This document shows positions 1 to 7,369 of a DNA stretch of 48,360 bases, piece after piece. Numbering within the stretch: the stretch's first letter is position 1; every line of letters begins with the position of its first letter. Made by a program: the position numbers and the translations under genes. A model generated the notes under the pieces. It was not told where the DNA came from. It saw only the letters and a list, made by a program, of their open reading frames with translations, and did no database searches. The stretch is from CANMUM01 sp965263365 (lineage in GTDB: Bacteria; Pseudomonadota; Alphaproteobacteria; Rhodobacterales; Rhodobacteraceae): positions 1-48,360 of the forward strand of contig CBDHHJ010000004.1 in NCBI GenBank assembly GCA_965263365.1. The letters are read 5' to 3'.

Positions 1-465
1 GAACACGCAGATCAAGGAGAAGCGGGAGTTGGCGGCACAGTTTCAGGAGGAGTTTCCAATTTTAACCATCTCGAGATATGGGACACCGAAACAGACAGTG
101 ATCGAGTTGCCAAAAGGCATGAAGTTTCAGAAATCAGTAAGCCTCAACGGGCTGGAAGCGGCGTTAAACAAACGCAATTTTTGGGAGATAAATTAAGTGA
201 CAGATCTCGAAAAATATTTAACGGAATTGCTCGTCGAAGCCGACAAAACTTCACAAATGCAAGCTCAAGCCATCACAGCGCTCACCAAATCGCAAGAGAC
301 TCTGAACAAAGAACTCGAAACGGTCAAAGCGCAATTGAACGTATTCGAAACCTCACTTCAGTCATTCAGCGAAGAATTGCAGAATGGGCTGAAAAAGCTC
401 GACAGCTAATAAATGAAAAACTTGTCAAACCTATTCAAAACTACTCGTCGGGGCCAGGCTTTTGA
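1..465 (+). CDS. mobA: Relaxase, C-terminal part (continues from the end of the window)
   Basis: This frame is open from the first base and ends at TGA 463-465. Its start lies at 47502 at the other end of the window. Merging the repeated gaac (48357-48360 = 1-4) keeps the frame, giving a protein of about 439 residues. This part is basic and hydrophilic, rich in Arg, Ser and Gln, with no catalytic motif, as expected for the tail behind an N-terminal relaxase domain. Two other reading frames with their own ribosome sites lie inside it, which may explain its low-complexity look. The alternative is an unrelated fragment beginning outside the window, but the frame continuity makes that unlikely. 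Confidence 0.75.
   Translation, partial: EHADQGEAGVGGTVSGGVSNFNHLEIWDTETDSDRVAKRHEVSEISKPQRAGSGVKQTQFLGDKLSDRSRKIFNGIARRSRQNFTNASSSHHSAHQIARDSEQRTRNGQSAIERIRNLTSVIQRRIAEWAEKARQLINEKLVKPIQNYSSGPGF
2..196 (+). CDS. Nested MobB/MbeB-like membrane protein, C-terminal part
   Basis: This is the second frame over the relaxase tail, open from base 2 to TAA 194-196. It continues the gene that starts at GTG 48013. The part here holds a charged, probably coiled-coil stretch (KEKRELAAQFQEEF) and a compact end finishing NKRNFWEIN. Together the halves give about 179 residues with one transmembrane helix in the half at the window end. The stop directly abuts the GTG of the next nested gene at 197, so the two are probably translated in series. 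In ColE1, MbeB lies inside the relaxase gene in the same way. I infer the same helper role in conjugative mobilisation; sequence homology was not tested. Confidence 0.65.
   Translation, partial: NTQIKEKRELAAQFQEEFPILTISRYGTPKQTVIELPKGMKFQKSVSLNGLEAALNKRNFWEIN
197..409 (+). CDS. Nested MobD/MbeD-like coiled-coil protein
   Basis: This 70-residue frame lies wholly inside the relaxase 3' end, in another phase. GTG 197 directly follows the stop of the nested MobB-like gene, and GGGAG (183-187) sits nine bases upstream as ribosome site. The protein is acidic, alpha-helical and almost entirely heptad-like (LEKYLTELLVEADK, then repeated Leu/Ile spacing), so a coiled coil is expected. Its place after a membrane-type nested gene and before the relaxase stop copies mbeD of ColE1-type mobilisation regions. 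Its function in transfer is inferred from this layout. It could be a chance frame, but the ribosome site and heptads argue against that. Confidence 0.65.
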   Translation: MTDLEKYLTELLVEADKTSQMQAQAITALTKSQETLNKELETVKAQLNVFETSLQSFSEELQNGLKKLDS

Positions 466-530
466 TCACGGCACAATTCAGCCTGAGGCCTGATCATGAA
501 GTTCGGTCATTGGATTTTAGTCTGAGCCCA

Positions 531-749
531 CTACAGAGTATCTGGAACTCCTGTTTTATCCAGTGCGGCGAGTAAATCAATCATCTCAAAGTCCAGATGC
601 TTTGCGATGACGAGTATCTCAATCACATCAAGCCGCCGCTCACCCGTTTCGTATTTACCAACAAAGCTAGGTGGCTTTGCTAACAAGCTCGCAAGTGCAG
701 CCTGAGACAGTCGCTTTCGCTTCCTAGCCTCAATTAGATATTACATCAT
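531..749 (-). pseudogene. XRE-family helix-turn-helix regulator, broken by an early stop
   Basis: Read leftward, the frame encodes a typical HTH_3 domain: LIEARKRKRLSQAALASLL, a recognition-helix region ending KYETGERRLDVIEI, and a short helical tail ending PDTL. An ATGATG pair (749-744) would start it, but the next codon is TAA (743-741). No ATG, GTG or TTG lies between that stop and the domain, so as written the gene cannot make a normal product. A sequencing error or an unusual start codon could rescue it. It ends about 60 bases from the relaxase and faces a strong inverted repeat at 811-854 that may have been its operator. Confidence 0.7.
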
Positions 750-810
750 GCCCTTATAGGCTTTGGTGTGAACGGTCCCAGCCAAATCAAACTCTTTAGT
801 TATTTTGATT

Positions 811-854
811 AACTTACTCCCAATTTCGGTTTAACCCCAAATTGGGAGTAAGTT
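811..854. repeat. Perfect 16-bp inverted repeat, candidate operator
   Basis: AACTTACTCCCAATTT (811-826) and its exact reverse complement (839-854) are separated by 12 bases. The right arm ends 12 bases before the ATG at 867. No T-run follows, so an operator is more likely than a terminator. It lies between the broken XRE gene and the secreted-protein gene, in the place where a divergent regulator would bind. Confidence 0.75.
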
Positions 855-866
855 GTAAAGGTTCAC

Positions 867-1511
867 ATGAAAAATCACATACGAATATACACTGCATGTT
901 TAATGCTTTGCCTCACAGACGCATCAAATCTCATCGCGCAAGACCTCACCACATTCACCGCAACTGAATCGGCAATGACCAGTTATACTGCCCCCTATTC
1001 GATATTGGGCGTGCATCCTGGAATGAAGCCCGATGAAGCTCTCGAATTATTGCAAGATCACTTTGATCAAGAACTGACATTTGACGAGGGTATATTAAAC
1101 ACATCAAATACCGCAGGTACTCGCATCCAGTATGTTTTGCGCCCTACACTTGGAACTTTCTGGGTCACACCAAATATCAGACTTAGCGGCGAGCCCTATG
1201 AACAGCTCTATGCCAGCTTAGGCACGGGTGTCATCGGTGAGCGCGTTCTAAGCATAAGCAAGTCCATCAATGACGATAGAGACGCCCTTCCCTCCCCTCA
1301 AGCCCTAAAGGGGCAATTAGAAGCCGAATACGGCCCGCCCTCATTTTTAGATATAGGTCCTGTTTCTCTTGAAATGTTCTATACTTGGGATGGAGATGGT
1401 TTCATTCCAGACTTACGTGCGCAAAGCCGGGCACTATATGAATCTGAGGGCACAAAAGGACCAGATGCAAAGCATTCGAGTTTATCCAATTTGCATCATC
1501 GTACAACCTGA
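867..1511 (+). CDS. Putative secreted protein of unknown function, possibly truncated
   Basis: The 214-residue product begins with a probable signal peptide (MKNHIRIYTACLMLCL..., cleavage near residue 25). It then has the pattern I recognise in many alphaproteobacterial envelope proteins: ILGVHPGMKPDEALELL near residue 46 and LEAEYGPPSFL near residue 150. No catalytic motif is seen and I cannot name the family. It ends at TGA 1509-1511, yet the same frame stays open to 1754. A shift into another open frame near 1400 is also possible. The C-terminus may therefore be lost through a nonsense or frameshift mutation. The 16-bp inverted repeat directly upstream suggests repressor control. Confidence 0.55.
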   Translation: MKNHIRIYTACLMLCLTDASNLIAQDLTTFTATESAMTSYTAPYSILGVHPGMKPDEALELLQDHFDQELTFDEGILNTSNTAGTRIQYVLRPTLGTFWVTPNIRLSGEPYEQLYASLGTGVIGERVLSISKSINDDRDALPSPQALKGQLEAEYGPPSFLDIGPVSLEMFYTWDGDGFIPDLRAQSRALYESEGTKGPDAKHSSLSNLHHRTT

Positions 1512-1704
1512 AAAAACGCAACAGAATATGCAATGGGCTATGGCAATTGGAGCTTTCCCTACACAAACCAACACAACACAGATGATCTTGGTGAATTTGC
1601 TGACCCCGAATGCAGGATTCATTTCTTGATCAGGCTCTCAAGTTTTAGCTTAGCATTTCATGAGCTAAACACATTCAACACGATTGAAACGGACAAGCAG
1701 ATCA

Positions 1705-2172
1705 ATGACAACCTCGAAAACAACATTTCGGCCCCCAGTGACCTCGCGCTCTAGTCCATACATGCGCTCCGATTTTAGCAGATTTACGCCTGATGCTCTA
1801 TTACCACAAACCAGAGGTATTGACTTTAAAAAGGAATTTATTGGGCAATGGCAATGTGTTCATGAAGATCACCAGGCTGGGCGTGAGTACCTTTGGGTTT
1901 GCATTTTCCATAGGCCCTATGAAGCTGCATACCTCGTTAATCGGAATATCAAATTGATCATTGAACCGCGAAACTGGACTGAGATCATAAGTGGGCTTAA
2001 CCGACCCCGCGTCACAGAATGGGCCAATAACAAAATTGTTTTTTCAGATGATGGAAACATCCGCCCGCCAATGCTAGCTGACTTCTTCGAGGAATGTAAC
2101 TATCTCTCAGATAGCCAGTTCCCGTTCCCCGACAGAATGACACATTACATGTCAAGTTATTGGGTGGAATAA
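1705..2172 (+). CDS. Hypothetical protein
   Basis: This open frame of 155 codons from ATG 1705 has alternative starts at TTG 1684 and ATG 1762. Amino-acid use looks genuine (aromatic clusters such as QCVHEDHQAGREYLWVCIF and a Trp-rich end SSYWVE), but I recognise no domain. No signal peptide or membrane segment is visible. It follows the decayed end of the secreted-protein gene and is followed by a hairpin at 2180, so the two may have formed one transcript. The start is uncertain because no good ribosome site precedes any candidate. Confidence 0.4.
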   Translation: MTTSKTTFRPPVTSRSSPYMRSDFSRFTPDALLPQTRGIDFKKEFIGQWQCVHEDHQAGREYLWVCIFHRPYEAAYLVNRNIKLIIEPRNWTEIISGLNRPRVTEWANNKIVFSDDGNIRPPMLADFFEECNYLSDSQFPFPDRMTHYMSSYWVE

Positions 2173-2179
2173 CGGGGCC

Positions 2180-2201
2180 AAAATCGACTCGCTTCGATTT
2201 T
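2180..2201 (+). terminator. Hairpin, probable weak terminator
   Basis: AAAATCGA and TCGATTTT form an 8-bp stem with a 6-base loop, nine bases after the stop at 2172. The 3' arm supplies only four T residues. From here to 2456 I see no gene. Confidence 0.45.
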
Positions 2202-2456
2202 AGCTAAAAAAATGGTGGGGCAAGGTGAGCTTGGGAAATAGGCTTGCCAGTGCTTAATTTATGAGGGTAGTAGCAAGACTTAAACGTTTTAAAACAACTT
2301 TCGAAACGAAGTTGGCGATTTCTGCGCGCCATTTTTGAAAGTTTTGTGAAAACCAGCTCTATGTATTAGATTTAAGCACACTCTTCTCGATTTAATGTGG
2401 ATTTAAGGTCTGGTTGAACCAAAAAATCTCTTCAAATTGCAGGTAAAAAAGAAAAA

Positions 2457-3413
2457 TTAAATTCGTTTTCTATCAATCAATCGCCAATAGTGTTCGCCAA
2501 GCACCGTTAACCTACATGACTTCGAATTCATGGCGGCATAATACATATGCTCTTCATCTACTGGTGTCAGCAAATTTAACTTTACCAACTTTTGAAGCGT
2601 CGCAAATATTTCCATGTTTTGATCACTACAGCTGTCAGAGGTCGGTTCAAAACTTGGATCAAGAGCGAATTTTTCTCCTGGGGCAGAAAAATATTCTCGT
2701 ATCTTCCGCAGTTCAGACAATTCAATTGGTGCATGCGTTCTCTTAAGTGATACAAATGTAGAAACATTGGTTTTAAACAATGGGCGCTGATCCCATGCCC
2801 CCAAACTTTGATCAATATGCGAATATATTGATCCAGGTGTTACATCACCTACTAAATTCGATGCACCACCATTCAAAGCATCAACAAATAGCGAAGTGAA
2901 AAGCCCATGACCATTTTCTTCAAGGGCATACTGACTTTCAGTTGAAGCTGTTAAAATTGTTACCCCAGATGCAATACTGATATTCTTGTCAACTGCACTT
3001 TGCTTTCCAGCAAAACCAGAATGACAGCTATCCAAAATAATTATTCGATTTTTTACTTTAGACGAATTTGCAAAATTCACTAATTCGGAAAGTGAAATTC
3101 CATCATCGCCATCCTTCGTATCTGAGGCGATTAGAAAACCACCAACATCATCAATAAAGCCATGTCCAGCAAAATAAAATAAAGATATTTCACCGTCATC
3201 TGCAAAAAGCTCTCGAATTGCCATCCGTAAATTTGTGCGAGAAACATCTTGTCCCTCACCAGTTCCAATCATCAATCGGGTATCAAAATTCCTAGTCCCG
3301 TCTGAATTGTGCTCTAACGCAGATTGAATAGCATATGCATCCGAAACACAGCCATAAAGAGGGTTTGCCGAGCGATAATAATCTATTCCAACAATAAGGG
3401 CTTTACGGCTCAT
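2457..3413 (-). CDS. Caspase-like protease (peptidase C14), effector of a TIR-caspase module
   Basis: The 318-residue protein has a full caspase fold pattern: VGIDYY near the N-terminus, catalytic His84 in YFAGHGF and catalytic Cys130 in ILDSCHSG. The last 90 residues look like a winged-helix domain (LTPVDEEHMYYAAM then SCRLTVLGEHYW), a tail I associate with defence-linked caspase proteins. No signal peptide is present, so it should act in the cytoplasm. Its ATG shares one base with the stop of the upstream TIR gene (TAATG), implying coupled synthesis. Known TIR-caspase pairs (caspase-type Thoeris) use a TIR-made nucleotide signal to switch on proteolysis and abort phage infection. That role is inferred here from domain pairing. 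Confidence 0.85.
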   Translation of the reverse strand: MSRKALIVGIDYYRSANPLYGCVSDAYAIQSALEHNSDGTRNFDTRLMIGTGEGQDVSRTNLRMAIRELFADDGEISLFYFAGHGFIDDVGGFLIASDTKDGDDGISLSELVNFANSSKVKNRIIILDSCHSGFAGKQSAVDKNISIASGVTILTASTESQYALEENGHGLFTSLFVDALNGGASNLVGDVTPGSIYSHIDQSLGAWDQRPLFKTNVSTFVSLKRTHAPIELSELRKIREYFSAPGEKFALDPSFEPTSDSCSDQNMEIFATLQKLVKLNLLTPVDEEHMYYAAMNSKSCRLTVLGEHYWRLIDRKRI

Positions 3414-3808
3414 TAAAACAGCTCTTTAACCGCGTCAGCAACAGATTTACCATTCCAGCCTACAATTTTATCTGCGGCATTCTTTACTTTTACTGAAGTC
3501 TTTTCAGCGCCCCATGGTTGAACCGCAATAATTGGCTTTGAGTAATCTACTGATATGTCAATTTCCTTGTCAATCCATTTACTATATGAGGCATAAACAC
3601 CCGCCAAAATAATGACTCCACTACAGCCTTTAATTTTTGCGTCAATTTTCTCTCGCAGTTGCTTATCTGTACCATTTGTATGCACTGGATCATTCTTTGG
3701 GACAGAGTGATCATAGTAATCAATCCCGTTGTTGTCCAAAAAATTGACAATCTTATCGTAAGCATCGCCATATGCCCATGAATGGCTAATAAAAATTCTG
3801 TAAGCCAT
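3413..3808 (-). CDS. TIR-like (MTH538/ThsB-type) protein, sensor of the TIR-caspase module
   Basis: The 131-residue product starts MAYRIFISHSW, the beta-A strand of TIR-like MTH538/DUF1863 proteins. A second strand VIILAGVYASYSKW leads into IDKEID, where Glu82 sits at the place of the TIR catalytic glutamate, and KPIIAVQPWG closes the fold. ATG 3808 is chosen because GAGG lies about seven bases upstream; a longer in-frame extension to 3850 lacks support. In the Thoeris family such proteins make an NAD-derived cyclic nucleotide when phage is sensed. The gene directly precedes and overlaps the caspase gene, so the pair forms one operon on the leftward strand. Confidence 0.8.
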   Translation of the reverse strand: MAYRIFISHSWAYGDAYDKIVNFLDNNGIDYYDHSVPKNDPVHTNGTDKQLREKIDAKIKGCSGVIILAGVYASYSKWIDKEIDISVDYSKPIIAVQPWGAEKTSVKVKNAADKIVGWNGKSVADAVKELF

Positions 3809-3887
3809 AATTATCCTCAAAATTGATTTACATTCCTTTATACTCGCCATTATTGAAAAAATAAATCCCCTTCAAAAGGAGGATTGA

Positions 3888-4037
3888 TTAGAACAAGTCG
3901 AGCTGAACGGCTTTGCCGTCATCGACTTCATCGAGCCATGCTTGCGCATGGGCCACTGGGCCGGCAAAATTTTCAAACTTATGATTGGGATATTCGTTTA
4001 CGCTTTTCGAGACGACCTTATTTACAAGGTTGCTCAT
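3888..4037 (-). CDS. Small protein of unknown function, perhaps a gene remnant
   Basis: This 49-codon frame starts MSNLVNKVVSKSVNEYPNHK and ends KAVQLDLF. The middle (FAGPVAHAQAWLDEVDDG) has the composition of a real protein. No clear ribosome site precedes the ATG, so it may be the 3' end of an older gene. It lies between the TIR and HigBA modules on the same strand. I recognise no family. Confidence 0.35.
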   Translation of the reverse strand: MSNLVNKVVSKSVNEYPNHKFENFAGPVAHAQAWLDEVDDGKAVQLDLF

Positions 4038-4085
4038 CTGCAGAATATTGATCACCGACGAGCAGAGCCTATATTGTTCGCAAAA

Positions 4086-4379
4086 CTATACAAATTCCAG
4101 CTTCACACCGAGTCCCACGATCTTTGCAGCCCGTGTGAGCATTGAAAGCGTTATTCCCGTATAGTTCGGGTCAAGAAGGCGATCGAGCTGTGAGCGGCTG
4201 GTTTCTAAGCGCTTTGCCATTTCCACTTTCGAAATCTTCTGTTCTTTCATCGCCTGCGCTAATTGAAATGCCACGACGCGCTTGATCGCGACCTCCATGC
4301 TCTCCTCATAGATGCCTTCATCCTTGAGAAAATCCTCAAAGAGCGCCCCTGCCCTGCCCGTTTCAATATCGTTTGTCAT
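4086..4379 (-). CDS. higA: HigA-type antitoxin (XRE family)
   Basis: The 97-residue protein has an N-terminal helical part and a helix-turn-helix (KISKVEMAKRLETSRSQLDRLL) at about residues 48-70, typical of antitoxins paired with Gp49-like toxins. Its ATG overlaps the stop of the toxin gene by four bases, giving the toxin-first order of higBA. It should neutralise the toxin and repress the shared promoter upstream of 4726. The pair lies next to the partition genes, a usual position for plasmid maintenance modules. Confidence 0.8.
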   Translation of the reverse strand: MTNDIETGRAGALFEDFLKDEGIYEESMEVAIKRVVAFQLAQAMKEQKISKVEMAKRLETSRSQLDRLLDPNYTGITLSMLTRAAKIVGLGVKLEFV

Positions 4380-4726
4380 CTCAGACCTCTCATTCGCTTG
4401 ATTGCGATTTCAATTTCCCTATCAGGTGTCTTTTGCGACTTTTTGATAAAGCCATGCAATAGCACCAAATTTTCTTCATACGCGCAAAACAAAATACGCG
4501 CGATTTTAACATCCGAAAGGTTGACACGAATTTCCCACAATCCTTTATAACCTTTCATCGACCTACAAAGCGGCATCCCAATCGGCCAACCAAATTCTAC
4601 CGTGGCGATATCTTGACCAATCAACCGACGATCCTCGGATGAAAGATCTAGCAGCCATTCACGAACGAGATTTTTCCCTGTGTCGCTTTCAAAGAACCGC
4701 GCTGGTATACGCTTTACATTATTCAT
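4376..4726 (-). CDS. higB: HigB-type toxin (RelE/Gp49-like)
   Basis: The 116-residue product fits the phage-derived Gp49-like toxin family (PF05973): RIPARFFESDTGKN, then a central CRSMKGYKGLWEIRVNL strand-helix region and GFIKKSQKTPDREIEIA near the end, which carries the basic residues used against ribosome-bound mRNA in related toxins. It is the first gene of a two-gene leftward operon with the antitoxin. The family cleaves mRNA at translating ribosomes; here the role would be post-segregational killing. The length is normal for the family and no damage is seen. Confidence 0.8.
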   Translation of the reverse strand: MNNVKRIPARFFESDTGKNLVREWLLDLSSEDRRLIGQDIATVEFGWPIGMPLCRSMKGYKGLWEIRVNLSDVKIARILFCAYEENLVLLHGFIKKSQKTPDREIEIAIKRMRGLR

Positions 4727-4784
4727 AGAATATGTACCATTTTTGGGGCATTTGCAAGATTTTTCTTTGATCTATCTGGATGTT

Positions 4785-4800
4785 GTTGACAGCTGTCAAC
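4785..4800. promoter_or_regulatory. parS-like centromere site
   Basis: GTTGACAGCTGTCAAC is a perfect 16-bp palindrome directly behind the parB stop (4802). It fits the pattern GTT-N4-GC-N4-AAC known for parS of repABC plasmids. I infer that the ParB encoded beside it binds here. No second copy was noticed. Confidence 0.8.
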
Positions 4801-4801
4801 T

Positions 4802-5764
4802 TTATCCCTTGTTCTTCTTAAACTCGGCGTGCAAATTGGGCATTTTCTCAACAAGCCAAGCCTCAAAACCATCATTGCCCTTGGTATAAAATTCAAACTT
4901 TATTTTCGACTTCGATGCATCGATTGTTCCAACGGGCTCATTATCCGCACCAAAAAGCACCTGCTTTGCTATATTTTTCTTAGGTTTCGGCTTGTCAACA
5001 ATCAGGTCATCTTGAAGGCTCCTAAATACCTTCTCAAATCGTTGATCAGAGCTTAGTGACGGATCCAAGAATTCTAATTTATCTTCCCCTGCCCCAGCTT
5101 TCTCAATCAAACCCGCAAGCGCGATCCAGCGATCTCGGCCAATTGATGGCGCCGCGCCGATAGCAACGATCCAATCTTCGGGTACATTTCCGACAACATG
5201 AAACATGCGCGATACCACTGTTTTATCAATAGAAAGCGCATCGCAAATCACCTTGCGAGAATACCCTTCCGCTTCCATCTGTTTGCCGAAACGTGCTTTT
5301 TCAATAAAACTCAAATTGCGCCGAGCGCTGTTTTCTTGGCCCTGCGCCATGAGTGCGGATGCATCATCCAGATCGCGAACGATGGCCTTCACAGGCAATC
5401 CAAGCTTGGTCAAAGCCGCAAGACGGCGACGACCATATACGATCAGATAAGCGCCCTCTTTTGCAGGATCGGGACGAACTAAAATAGGAACTTGCTGACC
5501 GTATTCTTTGATGCTCTCCAGAAGAGCTAAATCATCAGCACTATCTTCGCCAAGACGATCTTCGAGACCATCGGCAGCAATCAGATTTGCTTCAAGCTCT
5601 AGAACTGCGCGGTTCTTGAGATCGCTAATGGAGCGCCCTACAGCGCCCACAGCCCCGCGTGAGCGGCGAATTGAACTATCGGTCGCTTGAGTGTTTTGTG
5701 TAGCGGCTTCACTCACTGCGGCAGAGTTTCCTATAAGTGATTTTAACAAGTCTTTGCGTGCCAT
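4802..5764 (-). CDS. parB: ParB/RepB-type partition protein
   Basis: The 320-residue protein follows the RepB layout of repABC plasmids: a basic N-terminus (MARKDLLKSLIG), a ParB nuclease-like domain with YGQQVPILVRPDP and the VYGRRRLAAL arginine patch near residue 110, ENSARRNLSFIEKARF, then a helix-turn-helix (VICDALSIDKTVVSRM) near residue 180 and a C-terminal dimerisation part. It binds parS and works with the ParA ATPase encoded directly upstream, with no base between the genes. A parS-like palindrome follows its stop. No repC gene follows, so this is a repAB-type partition unit serving a different initiator. Confidence 0.9.
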   Translation of the reverse strand: MARKDLLKSLIGNSAAVSEAATQNTQATDSSIRRSRGAVGAVGRSISDLKNRAVLELEANLIAADGLEDRLGEDSADDLALLESIKEYGQQVPILVRPDPAKEGAYLIVYGRRRLAALTKLGLPVKAIVRDLDDASALMAQGQENSARRNLSFIEKARFGKQMEAEGYSRKVICDALSIDKTVVSRMFHVVGNVPEDWIVAIGAAPSIGRDRWIALAGLIEKAGAGEDKLEFLDPSLSSDQRFEKVFRSLQDDLIVDKPKPKKNIAKQVLFGADNEPVGTIDASKSKIKFEFYTKGNDGFEAWLVEKMPNLHAEFKKNKG

Positions 5765-6937
5765 TTATCTACCCCAAGCTTTTTGAACGAGACCCGAAAT
5801 CTCTGCGTTGACAGCGTTTATCGATTCAATAGAACGTTCATATGTTGTGCGCACCATCGATGATTTTTCAATTTCGTATAGTGTTTGTTTGGTTATTCCA
5901 GCGTCTGAAATCGCTGTTGATTTGAGAACAGGATGATTGAGAACAAAATCTCCAAACATCGAGCGCATAAATGAGACCATCTGATTTTGAGGGCCATCAC
6001 CAGGTTCAAATCGGGTCACGCAATACCGCATCCAATCGTAATTGAGCTCTCCACCAGCATCAGCAACAACTCCAAGAAGTTCAGATGTCATCAATAAGAA
6101 CTGGCACATCGACATAACGTCCAACATTTGAGGATGGACTGTTACGAGAACGGCAGTCGCGGCCGACAAGGCGGCCATTGTCAAATATCCAAGTTGCGGA
6201 GGGCAGTCGATGATTACAAGATCATACTCACTTTCTACTTGAGATAGCGCATCAGAAATCCGCGTGAAAAATAATCCAGCCGTTTTTGCGAGGAGCGCGG
6301 TTGGCGTGTCATGCTCAAATTCCATCAATTCCAGATTGCCAGGAATAATATCAAGATTTGAGATATGCGTTGGGCGAATGATATCTTTGATAGGGCAAGG
6401 GTCTTCATAGCGGATTGCATCATAAAGTGTACCGCCATCAAGAAGATCAAATTCGGGTTGAAACCCATGCAGCGCCGAAAAAGACGCCTGTGGATCAAGG
6501 TCAACTGCGAGGACTTTATAACCATCAAGTGCCATTTTTTGAGCGAGATGAGCTGATGTTGTCGTTTTGCCCGAACCGCCTTTGAAATTAATAACGGTAA
6601 TGACCTGAAGATGATCGTCTTTGCGACGGCCCGGCAAATAGGAGCCTACAGATTTGGCACCAGCTTCTAAATATTTCCGTAATTCGAGAATGTCCTCGGT
6701 TGAGTAATAGCGGCGGCCGCCAGTTTTGACTTCGGGTGCAGGACCTTTCCCCTCAATGCTTAATTTGCGTAGATATGAATCCTTGACGCCTAATAATCCT
6801 GCAACCTCGCCAGATGTAAATTTTCGCATTACGCGCTGTGAATTTGGTGGAAAAAGAGCAATTCTGTGCTCTTGAAGGCGTTTGGAAAGCATAGTTGCAT
6901 GTTGACCGATGAGTTGATCTATACGCTCTTTATTCAT
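5765..6937 (-). CDS. parA: ParA/RepA-type partition ATPase
   Basis: The 390-residue protein has an N-terminal MerR-like DNA-binding part (residues about 38-92, TSGEVAGLLGVKDSYLRKL and GGRRYYSTEDI). A deviant Walker A motif (FKGGSGKTTTSAHLA) follows near residue 120, then VDLDPQAS and the Walker B-like IIDCPPQLG. This matches RepA of repABC plasmids rather than short ParA proteins. It forms ATP-dependent structures that move ParB-parS complexes, and in this class it also represses its own promoter, which should lie in the 6938-7190 region. The gene diverges from the initiator gene across the iteron region. Confidence 0.92.
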   Translation of the reverse strand: MNKERIDQLIGQHATMLSKRLQEHRIALFPPNSQRVMRKFTSGEVAGLLGVKDSYLRKLSIEGKGPAPEVKTGGRRYYSTEDILELRKYLEAGAKSVGSYLPGRRKDDHLQVITVINFKGGSGKTTTSAHLAQKMALDGYKVLAVDLDPQASFSALHGFQPEFDLLDGGTLYDAIRYEDPCPIKDIIRPTHISNLDIIPGNLELMEFEHDTPTALLAKTAGLFFTRISDALSQVESEYDLVIIDCPPQLGYLTMAALSAATAVLVTVHPQMLDVMSMCQFLLMTSELLGVVADAGGELNYDWMRYCVTRFEPGDGPQNQMVSFMRSMFGDFVLNHPVLKSTAISDAGITKQTLYEIEKSSMVRTTYERSIESINAVNAEISGLVQKAWGR

Positions 6938-7369
6938 TGAAAATATCTTATCCTATCCGTTAGTGTTTACGGTTATGTTCGATTTTTTTTATCTTTATCG
7001 TAATTAACTGAAATAAACAAATGAATTATGGACGGTGATTCGGTTGCTATTTTATTTATGAAGTTGGAAGGTTTTAGTGGTATCTAATTTTCTTGTATTT
7101 TATCAATGTGTTTAATATGTGTTTGAATCTGTGTTACGCCTACAAATAAATGATGAATCATATTGAAATAAAAGGAATTAATTGTGCTCAATGTGTGTGA
7201 TATATCGAAACTTTGTGTGTGATATATCGAAAATACGTGTGTAAAATGTCGAAAACATGTAAAAAAAGATTGAATTGTGTGTGATATATCGTTAGGGAGG
7301 GTTTGTGTGTGATATATCGAAAGGATTCGGGTAGTTTATGCTATCTCTTTACGAAAGATCAGTGAAGCT
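6938..7369. other. Probable replication origin and divergent promoter region
   Basis: This 432-base AT-rich stretch lies between parA (leftward) and the initiator gene (rightward). It carries five iteron-like repeats in its right third and long A/T tracts in its left part, for example a T-run near 6980. The layout of initiator gene, iterons and AT-rich DNA is that of an iteron-controlled origin. I saw no DnaA box that I would defend. Confidence 0.7.
7192..7322 (+). repeat. Five iterons
   Basis: The unit TGTGTGTGATATATCGAAA occurs exactly at 7192-7210, 7214-7232 and 7304-7322. A copy at 7276-7294 differs in the last three bases, and a degenerate copy lies at 7236-7254. Start-to-start spacings are 22, 22, 40 and 28 bases. 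The first three lie about two helical turns apart, as expected for binding of a replication initiator. Confidence 0.88.

Noticed and set aside
7192..7322. CRISPR array
   Set aside because: The repeats are 19 bases long with gaps of only 3 to 21 bases, no spacers of constant size exist and no cas gene is present; they are iterons.
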